64,000 nt of DNA, taken from Thunnus maccoyii (lineage: Eukaryota; Chordata; Actinopteri; Scombriformes; Scombridae). A program made the translations under genes and the position numbers. Shown piece by piece: positions 1 to 13,827 of the stretch (the first letter of the stretch is position 1; each line of letters opens with the position of its first letter). A model generated the notes under the pieces. The model did not search any database. It worked only from the letters and a program-made list of their open reading frames with translations, and was not told the DNA's origin. Location of the stretch: the NCBI RefSeq assembly GCF_910596095.1, contig NC_056542.1:24754457-24818456 (forward strand), given 5' to 3'.

Positions 1-3000
1 CAAAACAGAAAAAGTCTGAGGGCATCTGATGGATAATAACAACCAAGGAATTCAAAAGAACAAAAACACAAAGGACATTTTCATTATTGACTAATCTATT
101 GCTTATGTTTTACATTAATTTACTAATTGGTCAGTTTATAAATTGTCAGAAAATGTGTGAATGTCTTCAAATTGTTTGTTTTGTCTGACAAACAATCAAA
201 ACTCAAATAAATTTGACTTACAATGATATAAAAATCAAGAATATCCTCACATCTGAGAGGCTGGAAATGGCACGTTTGGCATTTTTGCTTGATGTGTTTC
301 TTAAAAACAGCATATCGATAATCCGAATAGTTGGCATTTTCATGCGAGTGCACTCATGTTATAATAAAAACACAGGACTAAAATCCTTAAAACAATAAAC
401 TCTTAAAGATGTGTTAGCCTAAATGTACAATGTTTACTGTTTTAGTGGTCAATATTACATGTACAGTCTAAAACAATATTGCTTTGGCTCTGTGGTGTAA
501 TCAACATTATAATATATTCAACACAGCAGTGAGTGAATCCTTTACAATATATTCCCTCTTGAATAAATCTGTGTTTGCTCTCATATGCTGCTGTGGAGAT
601 GTCTGATACATGTGTATTTTTATAATCTGTCAGCTGGTGAAGACAGTTGTGTATTGATTTTTTTGTAGCAAGTCTGCACGATCAATCATTCAGCTGTATT
701 GTATTGACTTTCAAAGCGCTCCATGTGGATATGATTCAGACATCTTTTACACACAATTCAGTCAAAACAGAGCAGGGTAACATAAGCTCCAAATAAAAAG
801 TTGAAAATAATTGTTGATGTTTGCTTTGTGGCATTTGGAGCACATTATTTCAGATTTTATTTGACCTTTGGAGGAAGTTTTTAACACTGGGTATCGTCAT
901 ACGCACAAGATTAAAGATTTCTCTTTTTTTCTTGCAGAAATTTACGATTAAAGGTCAGAAAATAAACCTGTCTTCTCAGGTTCAATTCATTTTCAGCTGA
1001 TATCGTTGTTAGATTTACGGCATGTTGCACAAGTGGACACATGCAATCTGGTATTGATTTTTTGTGTGTGGTTATCATTAATGAAAAGTTCAACAGTGTT
1101 AAATGTGATTTATGATCCCACTTTTACTACTAATGACCCTTACCCATCATGCTGCTCAGCATTCTTACAGGAAACCATTATGGTAATAATCATAGGAAGC
1201 AGCAAGTGATGTGTGGAAGCTGGTGTTTGTGCTAGACAGGATGTGTGTTCCCATCGATGCGTGGGTCAGCTGTTGTCAGCAGAGCAGTACTTGGGATTAT
1301 AGATGGAGCTCATTATTTATATGCACATGTAAAAGGGCAAAGATACAATGTTTCCTGATTTGTGAATAATAGTAATTAATAGTGATTAATTACTTACTAT
1401 CTATGTGTACCTGCGTATTTATGTGGATGATTGTCTGTGTTTGTACTGTATATTGTGGAGTATATGCTCTCTGTTGGAGACGGGTTGATAAGAGGCTCCT
1501 GGCTGTATTTACTAACCAACAGAGGATATATTCATTATTTGATGATTTCAAGCTTTCCCTTTTTCCGTCAAAATTCACAGATCGTTATTGGATCATATAA
1601 TTAGATTCCAGGTTGGAAATTGACCAGATGGTGAAATGTTTGAGAAAGAGCAACATATATGTCAGTGAAACACTTTGAAACATATTGTCTGTTTCTCAGT
1701 CAAACTAAGCTCACTTGAGTCCAAAGAAGTGACACTGAACTAAAAATCTCGTCTGGCCCATTTGATCCAAACTATATTTCTCTCATTCTAGTGACTAGAA
1801 TCTCTGTGGCCTAACACACAGGATATATCCTTGACACATCTCACCTTGTGATCAATCCTAAATTAAACTGACATTAACATTCATTTTTTCTAGGATTTCT
1901 TATTTATACTTGGTGTTTATTTTGACTTGTGTAATTATTTAGTCAAAATTTTAATTATCAATGAGAAGAAATTTTAAAAAAAGTTAGTTTTATTCATTTT
2001 TGACCAACAATAAGGGTACTATAATTTGATTGGTCCAATATCTGTTGGTACTAAAAATAGTTGCTAATTTCACTATAATATCACTACACTTCCAACAGCC
2101 ACACAGACAGTTGACCAGCTGGGGCACCAATAATGCTTTTTGCCATTAGTCCCATGTGTGATTTGATCACTTGAGCACGTTACTCCGTGACTCTGCCTGG
2201 ACTCCATCGTCCTCCATCGAATCTCGAAATAATGTACAGAGTATTGAGACTATAGGAATACCTGTTTATGTGAGTTTTCATAGTCTGTTTATTTTCCGTC
2301 ACCACAACTGGACTCATAAAAGACAAACAGTTGACAGTAACCAGACACCCTCCTTTCAACAATGTAGGACAAACATGGCACTGAGTTTGTGAGAGATGCC
2401 AATGACTCAGTAGCAGCTGATGAAATAACAGGAACCAAAAGCAACGCCTAGTGGGAATTAGTGATAATGTTTCCAAGAGGAAACTATCAAGCTTCCACTT
2501 TCCAAGTGAAATACAAACTTAACAGCATGATAGCTCTTCCTAGAGTTGTAATGTTGTGAAGGACCAGATGTCTTAAATCACGGTACATAACAGACGCTAT
2601 GTGGGCTTGTTAAAAGAGGAAAAACCATATCACATCAACATTATCAACATAAGTAGCAACATGTGAGGTTCACTGGTTAGCACCGGATCAAGAAAAGATG
2701 ACGGCCTTCCGAGGACACCAATCACTATGTATTTCTTGTCACTACTTTAACTTTTGCTTTTAGTCTCATGGTATGGATTTGAAAGACTAGATCCAGCACA
2801 GTTAAATTTATTTTCACTGGCATGGATTATGGTCGCTCCTGATTTAATAAGCTGCTTTAAGAATGGTTAATCCCCACAGAGGGTATACAGAAACTACTAG
2901 CCTAATCACTGTATGTGTGTGTGTGTGTGTGTGTGTGTCTAAACCTGCCTTCAGAGACCAGGAATTACAACATTATGAAGTCAATTTTTATGGTGTCCTG

Positions 3001-4434
3001 GTGATGAATGGGCTAAGGCAATGGTTGTCTCATTAGTTCAACACTCCTGGGTCAAAAGTATTATAAATATTATCAGTGAAATCAGCTCCTACTGTGCTGG
3101 GCTGGAATTAAAAGATCTGAACAGTCATTAAAATGAACTACATCTGTCACTAACCAAACACACATCATAGCTTTTTATTTTATTTTCTCTGGTATTTGGT
3201 TTAAAAAAAAAAATCATAAGCTGATTGTGCTATATTATTTTTTCTTGAGGCTCTGCAGAATACAATGTATGAGGCAGTCACAAAAGTATGGCCTCAGCTA
3301 AACTCATTATAACTGTTTTCACAGATGAGTTAAGCTGCTCATGGTTTAAATCAGTAAGCTGATTTCGATTGATGTGTCCACTGAGGAGAACCTAACACTG
3401 CTTTTGGCTACTTTTACACAAATCTGACTTTTTGTACTTTGTTTCTCAGATGTGGTCATCTCACGACAGTCCATGTCCCACACTGTCAACCTGGTGTTGG
3501 GTTTGCTGTTAGAGCAGCTAAATGATGGATAGACAGATCCACTAGGCTGATTGGTGGATGATGATTGGAATAAGAGATAGAAACACAAATGGGGGGGGCG
3601 GATGATGATCACGATGAATACCTTAAAGATTAGTTCCACACAGAAGGATTAGTAGAATAAATAGTTGGCTGAAATCTTTACTTAAGGGTGATGAATTTTC
3701 AGCTTAAAATTCACAACAGTCGAATGGAAGAAAATAAAAAAAATCAAAAACTTTATTTTAACTTTATTAAGTTGAGAATGCACACTTAGAACAGGGGATA
3801 TCATATGTCCCCGAGACCAACACATCAAATATGGTTTTTATGTTTCAGGCCAGAGGACAGCTTCCATTACTCTCCTAATACTGATATTTTATAGTAGTTT
3901 GTTGATGTGAAGAAGCTGCAAGTCACACTTTGCAACTGGAACTGGGAGCGTTTTCCTGTCAGGCACCACCAGCATTGTGAAGAATCACTACTTAGTGGGT
4001 AGGGCTCTTAACGATTTCTCTGAGAAGATTACATAGTCAGATAGCCAGTCAGTTGCTAATGGTGAATCATAATATGTCACGGAAGTTGGCAGGTGGTAAA
4101 AGTGAAATGGCAGAGAAACAATTATGCCGAATGACAACAACTAGTGGATTCTCTTGAGAGAAGACCAGAACAGACGCTGTGCAAGACAGAAACCCCTTTG
4201 GGAGTGACCACCGACAGGTTTGTTTTGACGTCTCACTCCCTGCTGGCTACCAGGGAAACCAACACAATCACAGCTACAGGTTCAGGTGTGTCCAGTTGAC
4301 CTAAACAGAACAATAAGTTGACAACCCTAATGCCTTAAATATTTATAACCTTGACAGATAGCCTGACTTTTCCCTTACCGCCACCAGCAGTTCAAAGTTT
4401 TCACCTCTCCAGTGAAATATCTTAACACCTACGT
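1..4434. other. Intergenic DNA, no gene seen
   Basis: AT-rich sequence with stops in all frames. The open stretches are under 100 codons, without convincing splice sites or recognisable domains. The only distinct item I see is a (GT)n tract at about 2914-2938. I cannot support an exon here. Confidence 0.6.
2914..2938. repeat. (GT)n microsatellite
   Basis: Uninterrupted GT dinucleotide run of about 25 bases, directly visible, in otherwise plain intergenic DNA. Confidence 0.9.
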
Positions 4435-4720
4435 CCACTTTGTTGATGATCCCCTAATTTTACCTCTAGTCTCAACAACTATTGAATGGATTACTATAAA
4501 ATTTAGACATTCATGCTCCCCTCAGGATGATTTCTATCATCAGGTTAAATTTTCAGATTGTCGAATACTTTGGTTTATGACCAAATACCTGCAAAGTTAA
4601 TGAAATTGCTATAAGCCTTAACTGTACATTCTGTTTGGTGCCAATTAAAACTGATCTGGTGAACATGCTTTGCATATTAATTTTGTTATTGTGGGCATGT
4701 TAGTATGCTGATGGTGGCCT
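4435..4720 (+). repeat. Teleost dispersed repeat
   Basis: The segment has the recognisable phrasing of an abundant fish interspersed repeat: 'caacaactattgaatggatt', 'cccctcaggatga', 'atactttggtttatgaccaa', 'atacctgcaaa', then 'gtgccaatt' and a tail with 'ggcatgttagtatgctgatg'. The match is from memory of the family, not from a search. Ends are approximate. A short open frame inside it (4412-4600) is judged non-coding. Confidence 0.65.
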
Positions 4721-6224
4721 CATAGAGCCGCTGGCATGGCTGTAGTTTTACAGTCATTCTTGTTTCCTAGCAGTCTCTCGTGGTACTGCATTGCCTCTTG
4801 TTCTCTTCTGTTTATTTATGTCCACAGTCGCTCTACAAATAATTAATGTTACCTGTTAAATTTTTTTTTTACACATGCTAAAAACATACACTGTCACTTT
4901 ACTCCAAGGACATGTTGTAATTTATTTATGTCCATATATTGTGTTTTTCTATCCTTGCTTTATCTATTGGCTGCATCATATTTACACTGCAGGGGATTAT
5001 AGTATTCTGGTTTACAACAACCTTGATTTTACAGAGTTCTCTTCCTTTCTTTGTTTCTATCTCTGCTTCCCCACCTGCTCTGTTTGTCTCCTCTAAACCA
5101 CTTATCAGCTAATTGGTCATGGATTATGTGACTGAAACAACAATCTGATCCAAAATGTTGAAAACACTATTTTTGGCCTTTCTGTTCTACAAGAGGACGT
5201 CAGAGCCTTCCAAATAAGTTGTTCAGCAAACTGAAAGACAAACAAGGTCAACACACAACACTCCAAACTAATGTGGCAGCACAGTGATTATGCTGTAGTG
5301 CTTGTGTGTTTTAAATGAATGTCACTGTCAGTGTGTATGTCAGATGTTAGTTTCTTTGTTCTTAATGAAAGACAAGTGACTCTGCAGAATGACTCACATC
5401 CAATTAAACCTCTCTCCTTCTCACTCTGCTTTTCTTCCTCGAGCCTCCCCAATCATCCATCTCACCAATCAAAACCTCAGACTGTGGACCAGGACTCAGG
5501 ACCAGTAATCCTGCCTTTCTTTGACCCTTGAAAAAAAAGACCATGTCTGAATTTTAACAGGTTACATTAATGATGTGATTCGTTTAGACTTTGGTTACAA
5601 GTTAATAAGGGCCATGTGAAGGAAACATACCAACTGAATATTTGATGCCCACGCATGTCCAAAGGATCAAACCCCCTGAAGCGTAGCAGAAATATGTAAA
5701 TCTGTTTAGTTCCAGTGACAGAAGACCAGATACTTTCAATTTGAGTCCAGAACGGTTAATATTTCTGTGTCCTCTGTTCTTTTTCCCCTTTATATTGACA
5801 AGTTGTTTCAATGGCGTGAAAAGTCATTAAGAGATAATAAATATCGAAACGTGAGATCACAGTTGTTGTGATGTATGAGATCACTGGTGGGCGATTCAAT
5901 TTCACTCAAAACAAAAGTTACCTAAAACAGCGGTTCACATTTTGACAATTAATCCACAAAGACATCCATCTTACATCTTTTGTAATGTGAGATTTGAAAC
6001 TGTTTTTTGCACTGATTAAAACAAACAAGATACATTCTTAATCACTGAGCTTAAAGGTGTGTTCAGACAGAAAGCAAAGCAAATTTTCGCATCCCATCAT
6101 TCTTGCAAATTTGACCACTCCATGTTGATTCGCCTCAGATAACCAATGCACTCACTTTACAGTCATTAACTGTATGTAGGCTAGTCATCCCCATTGACAT
6201 TGAATACAATCACGCTGCCTCTCT

Positions 6225-6375
6225 AATTCTCCTTATGCAGTTTCTCCCTGTTTTCAGTCTTTATGCTAAGCTAAGCTAACACCCCCTGGCTGTGGCGTCA
6301 TATTTACTGTACAGACATGGGAGTGCGATCGATCTTTTCATCTATCAGCAAACATCCCTCAAATGTAAAGAGATA
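6225..6375 (+). repeat. Teleost dispersed repeat (GCTAAGCTAAGCTAAC type)
   Basis: Contains 'cagtctttatgctaagctaa' followed by 'gctaacaccccctggctgtg' and then 'tatttactgtacagacatgg', with a GATCGATCTTTTCATCT tail. This order is typical of a very common short interspersed repeat of percomorph genomes. Recognition is from memory; boundaries are approximate. Confidence 0.65.
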
Positions 6376-7962
6376 GCGCATCTACTAATGCTGTAATTAA
6401 ATAATTTTCTCCACTCAAAGAGCTGCTGTTAGTCACTGTGCTGTTCAATGAGCTGTTCAATCCAACGAGCACAACACACAACAAATCTAAACAGCACAAC
6501 AAATATGATGAATCACACTGAAGCTAAAAGGAGTTTGAGAGTGTAAATGCTGAATGATAAACCATGACCTCATTCAGAAAACAAATTCACCATTCATGAG
6601 AGATCAGGATCATTGAGGAGTATGTGTGCGCTCATCCAGCTGCTCTCTATCAAATGACAAAAAGTAACAATAGGTTGTTGATCCAATGATTCACATGTCA
6701 TGGTTGTCTGCATTATGATGACTGATCACCAAACCCACACTAATGACCGTACTGTTTGATTGGTGTGTGTCTGTTTATACATGAATACATTTTGTGTGTA
6801 CATTAGTATTTGTGTGTCTGGCTTGCGTGTATGACTAGGTGCACCACTTATGAGCATGAGCGTATCTCATCCTCGTGGTTGTACAAAGGTCACAGAGAGT
6901 CTGTGTGTATGTCACTGTATGTAATGTGTGTGTGTGTGTACACTATTCTAAGAGTAAAACTAAGGCGACTCGAGAACTATCCATCAACACTGTGTCAATG
7001 TTGTATAAGACAGATAGCACCTGAGGGAGGACAGTAAACAGCAGGCTGTGCTGTATAATTTGTGTATCCATGTTTGATCCATGTGTGCAGAGCAGAGATC
7101 ATTACACTGCAGTGGATGGCTCTGTGAATGTATATACAAACCATCTGTGGAGGTGGTTGGACTTTCCTCATCCTAATGGCAACACAGACAACCGTGTGTA
7201 CAAACCACAAAGCTACTGTGAAAGAAGTACCAAGTGTGTTATTCGTCACATCTACATGCATGTTTTTCTTGTGTGACTCTGTGTAACAAGCAGACCTTCT
7301 TACATTATTCTGAATATTAAGGCAGATATGAACCCGCCAGTGGTTTTCCATCACTGGCTGGAGACATAAGCAGGTTATATATTGTATAGGAGGGAGCGAA
7401 GAGGGGATATCTGGAGAATAATTTTCCTATAACAATTTTCTCTCCTCAATAATGATTTATTCCATTCCATTTCAGTCTGTTTTAGATTTATTTCATTTAC
7501 GCTTTATTACATTTCCTCTCAGCTGATTGCCTAATGAGTTCCTCTTAGAGATAATTCAGTGTTATTGTTTTTCAGTTTTCAGTGGAATTGTGTTGTGATA
7601 ATATGATCTCATCATTTTACAAAATGATTTTGTCCAAATTAATGATTCAAAGCAAATTGTAACTAGAACTAACTAAATTAATTATGGAAGGTTTTGTTTT
7701 ACACATTTGTCCTTTGCAATGCAAACATTCAAATATGAATATGACTATTTTACATTTGAATTTGAAACTATACTAATTTTGAATATCATATTGAGATATA
7801 AAAAAACCTCTTATATCATGATATTGATTTTTACCCAGCTGGAGCATATATAGATTTCATAATAAAATCTATTGTATTGTATATTACCATCTATATATGC
7901 TCCAAAGTACTCGGATTAGACTGAAAGGTTGTAGTGTGACTCATGAGAGTGTGGCCCCATTT

Positions 7963-8386
7963 ACACCTGGTATACACAAGTGATCTGTGTCTGGATAATA
8001 ACATCTGATCCATGTGCCTTTGCATTTACACCTGATATTAATAAGTGTTGAAATCATCTTGATTCTGCCCACATTGTGATCAAATCCATCATGCAAATTA
8101 GTTAGCCGGTCCTGGTGGTACCAGGGCAAGGGAGACAATGTAGTTTGAGCTGGAGGGAAAAGAGGTGGACTTAGGTGAGCTTTCAACTTTTTGGGCAGCT
8201 GTTTTTCTTAAGATGTGGTCAGGCTGTCTGAATTGCATTTACAACTGCAGATCTGATCATGATGTGAGCCAAAACACCTCCAGATGTGGTTTGATCATAA
8301 TGCCTTCTGTATATATTTACACGTGCATTAACATGTGTTTTTCCTTATGCAGACAGGATATCCAGATACAGATCACATACAGGTGT
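7963..8386. mobile_element. MITE-like non-autonomous DNA transposon, hAT-like
   Basis: The left end reads ACACCTGGTATACACAAGTG and then ATCTGTGTCTGGATAA. The right end, read as its reverse complement, gives ACACCTGTATGTGATCTGTA and then TCTGGATATCC. These form imperfect terminal inverted repeats of about 35 bp around 350 bp of non-coding interior that repeats the 'tttacacctgatatta' theme. The end sequence resembles non-autonomous hAT-type elements common in fish. A target-site duplication could not be fixed by eye, so family and exact ends are tentative. Confidence 0.5.
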
Positions 8387-8467
8387 ATGGTATCTGTGTG
8401 TTCACTCAAACCCCTTAGGGGGTTTGTAAATGTGTCACATAATTGATTGGCAACAGAAAGTGGATAC

Positions 8468-8497
8468 TATACTTCATGTGTAGACACATGAAGTATA
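8468..8497. repeat. Perfect 14-bp-arm inverted repeat
   Basis: Arms TATACTTCATGTGT (8468-8481) and ACACATGAAGTATA (8484-8497) are exact reverse complements separated by two bases. It lies about 80 bp past the MITE-like element. It could be a cruciform or a small palindromic insertion end. No gene or terminator context is visible. Confidence 0.8.
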
Positions 8498-9311
8498 TCC
8501 TCTTATATTTTACCACATTTGCTCTGATGCTTCATGCTGTATGACTGCTTCTGAACACCACTGAGGATTACTTACAGCAACACAGCATAGAGGTGGACAG
8601 CAGGATCATTTAATAGTGAATTTAAAAAAAAAAAAAAGTAACAGTAAGGGCAAAACAAAATGAGCCTTGCAGTAGTTTGGGCAGAAGTCATAGTATGGCC
8701 ATCATGAAACAGCCAAGCAGTCCTTATGAGCAATTTGGTGCACAATCTATGTGCATACACCAACATCGAGCACTGCATCCTTGCTGCTACACCACTGCCT
8801 GCTTTCTGAAAATCACTAACTCCACCTCCCCAGATGCCTCCTGTATAAGCATTTTAATTTGACTCACGTGTTTCTTTCAATGCACGGTCATCAAATATGT
8901 CTGCCGGGGGAGATCCAGAGCATCACGTGAGCCGAGCTTCACAAAATGTAAATGTACATTATCATTAGATGGTTTAAACTTTGACGTTAAGTGTCCTGAG
9001 TGAACCATGAATCAAACAATGGGACAGATTTTTTTTTCTATCATATTCGTCAACAGAACCATGTCTAAGCTCTCGGCCATCATTGAAGACAAGAAAAACA
9101 AGAGGGCATCACCCTACATTTTATAACAAAGTGCTGCAATAATGTTGTACCCATTTCTCTCCAAGCACTTTGTAATAAAACATGCATCTCTTTCTCTCTC
9201 CCTCTGGCTGGTCTCTAAGGTATTATGCTATCATTTCCCCTTTTCAGCCCATCTGTTGAATGGTGTGTCTTTGTCACCTGTTTATTGGTGCCATGCTGCC
9301 TGGAGGAACAC

Positions 9312-9340
<29 letters not shown>
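9312..9340. repeat. (CA)n microsatellite
   Basis: Uninterrupted CA run of about 29 bases in intergenic DNA. Confidence 0.9.
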
Positions 9341-9342
<2 letters not shown>

Positions 9343-9904
9343 ACAGATACAGAAGCACCCACTCACAGTAACACCTCAGACACCCTGTGGGAGGTGAACA
9401 ATATAGCCAGCCCCTGCTGGTTAATCACAGGATGGAGTGGTTTCTCCTCTCTCCTGTACTTTTGGTGGGTGTTGAGACTCTCATTGATTTCACACACATA
9501 GAGGGCTATAAGGAGAGATAGGAAGTTGTGTGTAGAGAGTGTATGTGTGAGTCAGTGATCTCGCTGTTATTTCATTATCCATGTGATGAAGGATCACATA
9601 CTGACCAGGCTGACAGGATCCCTGAAGTAATCATTTTACCATATCAAGTACATTTTTATGGTTTGCAATCAGCAGAGCGCAGGCATTATGACCAAAAGCA
9701 CCATGTTTTAGTTTGATTTACTTATGTAACAGCACATACATAGTTTTAAATGAAATACATTAAGTGAGGGTTGTGCACTCTCTCAAATCTAGATGTTATA
9801 TTCACTGCACATCCATCGAGTTACATTTATTTGGGGGGAAAAAAAAGATATAATTATATTTGTTTATTTGACCGCTTTTGAGGTCTAACATCATTAAAGC
9901 TTTG

Positions 9905-9929
9905 TCGTCATCATCATCATCATCATCAT
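9905..9929. repeat. (TCA)n trinucleotide microsatellite
   Basis: About eight TCA/CAT repeats in a row, directly visible. On the minus strand they read as an aspartate run in a short spurious frame. Confidence 0.85.
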
Positions 9930-12900
9930 TAAAACATGACAGCAGCTGGGGAAAGGTTACTGGCCAATAATGACATAAGGTCAAGAAGGGCAACTCTCAT
10001 ATTGTCGCCTTAGTTGAAATCTAACGTCAAATTTTCAGGATAAACAACCTCGTTTAGAGCTTCCACCGCCTGTTACACTATACCAGGCTCACTTTATGTT
10101 ATAATATTCTTTTTCATTTTATACTTTGTTGGATTTGATTTGAGAGAGAAGGTTGTTACAATCCTATTTTTTGAGAACTTTTTCATCAAAATACTTTAAA
10201 GCAAAGCAAAAAATATGTCAATAGTACAGCACCCAACATGTAAAACACACTGAAAGTGCCACACAGAATGTCAGAAAATGGCAAATTCAGTCACTCGTTC
10301 CACACTATGAGCTGTCTAGCAGGGAGAGTAATGGGCCCCACATACTAGAGCATATTGCAGGAAGTTGGTTCTCATAAACCTCAATTTTTCTGTATCATTA
10401 AGACTATTTCAGCCATCCACCTGTTAAAACATGAGGGTGAGGAGGATTTCTAGTCCATTAAAATTAGTCTCTTGGCTGTGATCAACAAGCTAGAGATTGT
10501 TGTATGGAGGTAAATTAAATGGAGCCACTTATGTTTAAATGCAAGGAAAATTATTATCAATTAGGAGTTGTCTGACTATCTTGTGAGCTTCTGTTTTTTT
10601 TTTTTATAATAAACACCATTTTAATGCTGTCAGGCTAAACAACTGTCTGTTAAAGACCAGCAAGAAACTGCAGCCGTTCAGTACATTTCAAATAACTAAC
10701 ACTACTAGTCAGGTGGTGCTGTGGAAGATAATAAAAGATAGAAATGACAGGAAGCGACGTGTTAATAAGCACCTCTCTCATCTCACAATCATCAGTAACT
10801 TTCTGGTAAAAAGGATTGAGCAATATTTCATTTGATAATCTGTGAAAATGAATGAACAGCTTTTCCCTGCTCACACAAACCATAAACTGTCACGCAGGTA
10901 CTTTATTCTGTCACCAGTTTTTACAATAAATAGCTATATGTTTAATGTAACCTTGATTCACTTAATGTTCAAATCTTACACATTAGGTAGCTCATCTGTC
11001 CTGTTACTGTACCTCCCTGTTCTCTTGGTATCAGTCTCATTTTTCCTCAGAATATGTGGGTGAGGAGGCCTGACTGGAGTGGCTAGGAAGATGGTAGGAG
11101 GCAGACTCAGACTTAAATCAAATTAAACTGGCTCAACTCAGGATAACTCAAACTAAGGCATGATCACATGCATACAATTACACTTTCATCCTCTCATTTC
11201 TGCTCTCCCTAAACCTACATCTCTCCCGATAAATAGGCCCTCCAATCTACTAGGCAGAACAACATTTCTTGCAGGGGTGTCCTTTCCCTTATAGAAACTG
11301 GAATAAAAAAAATGCTACTTGTATCAGTCAATAATGTTTACAGCCAAACACATCGTCCACAGCATAATCCTCATTACAAGCCAAGTACAAATCATACACA
11401 TACACTAAACCAAACATTTAACCACGGAAATTAAGTCCCCCCATACTTGGTCTAACCTATGCCATCAAAGGTGATGTCAGTGAGAATATAAAAGCAGGAG
11501 GTGGTTGAGTGACTTCCCTTTGTCTCCTGGAAAGCATGTTGAGTATGGTCGGAAACACAAGCTAATCTATAATTCAAGAAACTCAGGACTCAGATTAATA
11601 AACAATAAATGAACTTAAATACTTGTCTGTCTTGATTAAACCATAAATACAAGTGTAAATGTAACACAAAGAGAAACAAACAAATATAATAATAATATGT
11701 GAAAGCAATGTTACATTTACTGGCTAAACAAACAAATGACAAGTATGGAAAGAAACACAAAGTGTAATGGGGACAAATGGTGTGGTCTCACCCACTTTGT
11801 CACAATGTATAAGTACTTGCATCCATGTGTGTTTGCGCTGCTTCTCACTGTGCTGTTTCCAACACATTTTCTTCATTCAACCAGCAAAACTCCTCTATTT
11901 CCTGCCAGTGACAGACTGCCTCGGGCTGGCAATATAACTGTCTAAACTAACTGTCAAAACAAAAAGAGCAAAGAGAAGAGAGGAGAAGAGGTCTCCTCAC
12001 TCTGTCTCTATTTCCAGCTTTGTGAGATACAGGATCGGGAACTTCTACCACAGACACTGTAGTGCTGATTCAGGACGTACACTGTATATACCGTAGGATG
12101 GGAGGGGGCATCTTAAGTAAATCAAATCCATCCCAGATAAAAGCAGAGCAGGAGAGGTGACATTGATCTGTACGCTGCCATCGATTGCTGTTACATTTGG
12201 ACCAGTTGACTTCCTGAAAGTGTCTTTAAGGTTAGACTGAGGACAGTCTCCCAGGTTTTGTTGTTAAAACTGGGTGGAAACAATTGAAGAGTTTGAAAAA
12301 AACCTGCATTGCAGAACAAATCCAAAGTCTTTAGGGTGGCCCTTCATATTGGGGCGGTGATATGCAGTTCTCTACGGAGGAGAATGGGGGGAGAGCATCA
12401 TTTCCAGCAAGGCGTGGCCTTTGACAAAATGTAAGGGGTGTTCTCGCTGCCGTTCAAGCAACTACCATGCATTTAGAAACCCACAGACTTCTGTAGGTAG
12501 AGATCTATGATTGTCTGATATTGCAAGACTATTTTAAGGTTAGGTAGACTGACTGCACCCAGATGATTATGATCCTCATTGGCGGTTCTTGAATTACAGA
12601 GGGAGTCACTCTTTCCCATTGTATGCCACAGTATGCTAAACCTGATAAAAAGATCAGTTAAGGCTCTTTAGAAAACACAGAAATATCATTTTGGCCTTTG
12701 ACCTTAAACCTTACCCCAGTCCACTTAGACATTCCTTTAGATTTTTTATATTTTTTTACACTATTTTATGGGGAAAAATGTGAAGAGGTTGCTTACAGTC
12801 ACTGGTTTCCCAATGAATGTTGACACAGAAGTATAATACTTTAAATTGAATACGCATGTTTGGCCCGATACAATAAATGTCATGATTAACTTCTAAAAAT

Positions 12901-13078
12901 TATTAACAGATATTAGAAAAATTAGTTTACAACAGGTGGAGGAAGCGCTGCATGGTTCTGATGGCCCATATGACAGACGCTCTTTATTGGGGCAGGTAAA
13001 AGTACAAAAAACTAAATCCAGGAAGTCTTGCTAGATATTTGTCTGTAGGTGATGCAGACAACCATGGAAAAAAACTAA

Positions 13079-13236
13079 GGCACTCCATCTTCAGGTGAAA
13101 CGATATAGTGGATTTACTCTGTGAGTTTAGGCAATCAAGCAGACCAACACATATCGACTCCAAGTCTTAATCAGGGTCTGGACTCTATGTTCAAAGAATA
13201 AATTCACTATATTATTTCACCTAAAGATGGAGTGCC
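13079..13236. mobile_element. Palindromic MITE
   Basis: The left arm begins GGCACTCCATCTTCAGGTGA (from 13079) and the right arm ends TCACCTAAAGATGGAGTGCC (to 13236). The arms, about 38-39 bases each, are reverse complements with a few mismatches and flank roughly 80 bp of non-coding spacer containing 'tcttaatcagggtctgg'. This layout is that of a miniature inverted-repeat element of the kind frequent in fish. No transposase is present, and the superfamily is not assigned. Confidence 0.7.
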
Positions 13237-13708
13237 GAAATTTTTTTTGCATAGTTGTGATTTCTTGGGTTTTATTTTTTATTAGAAAAACAATATTTCA
13301 TTGTTAGATTTCATTCTGGGAAAACTGAGATTTGTATGTAAGTGGTTCCTTTAGAACACACTTTTACTCTCTTTCTATCCAACATACATAGAACTCTACA
13401 CCTCTAAAATTTCGATGCAGAAAGATGTCAGTTTAAATACTGTATATTCATGCAGTGATGTTGATTTTGAGCACACTGCTTTATTGCTTACAGTTGTTTT
13501 TTTCTGTTTTGTTGTCTGTTATGTAATACAAAACGAGTTCACCCCAGGATAGCATTTTGCAGTTCCTGCCAGCTAATAATTCAGAACAGTTAAAGATATT
13601 TCAGCAGACATCCAGGAACATTAATAATATTTCAGTATGATCCCTCCCGATAATAACAGAGTTCTCCCTTGTTTAACCAATTGCCTCAGAACTTTCTATC
13701 ATTACTGT

Positions 13709-13827
<119 letters not shown>

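Larger units (their letters stand above)
8498..13078. other. Intergenic DNA with microsatellites
   Basis: No supportable exon. Visible simple repeats are a (CA)n run at about 9312-9340 and a (TCA)n run at about 9905-9929. Open frames here are short, and the longest (9142-9501) includes the CA tract, so it is not credible as coding. Confidence 0.55.

Noticed and set aside
9142-9501. 119-codon plus-strand open frame
   Set aside because: It runs through a CA microsatellite and has no domain, homologue or splice context that I can see.
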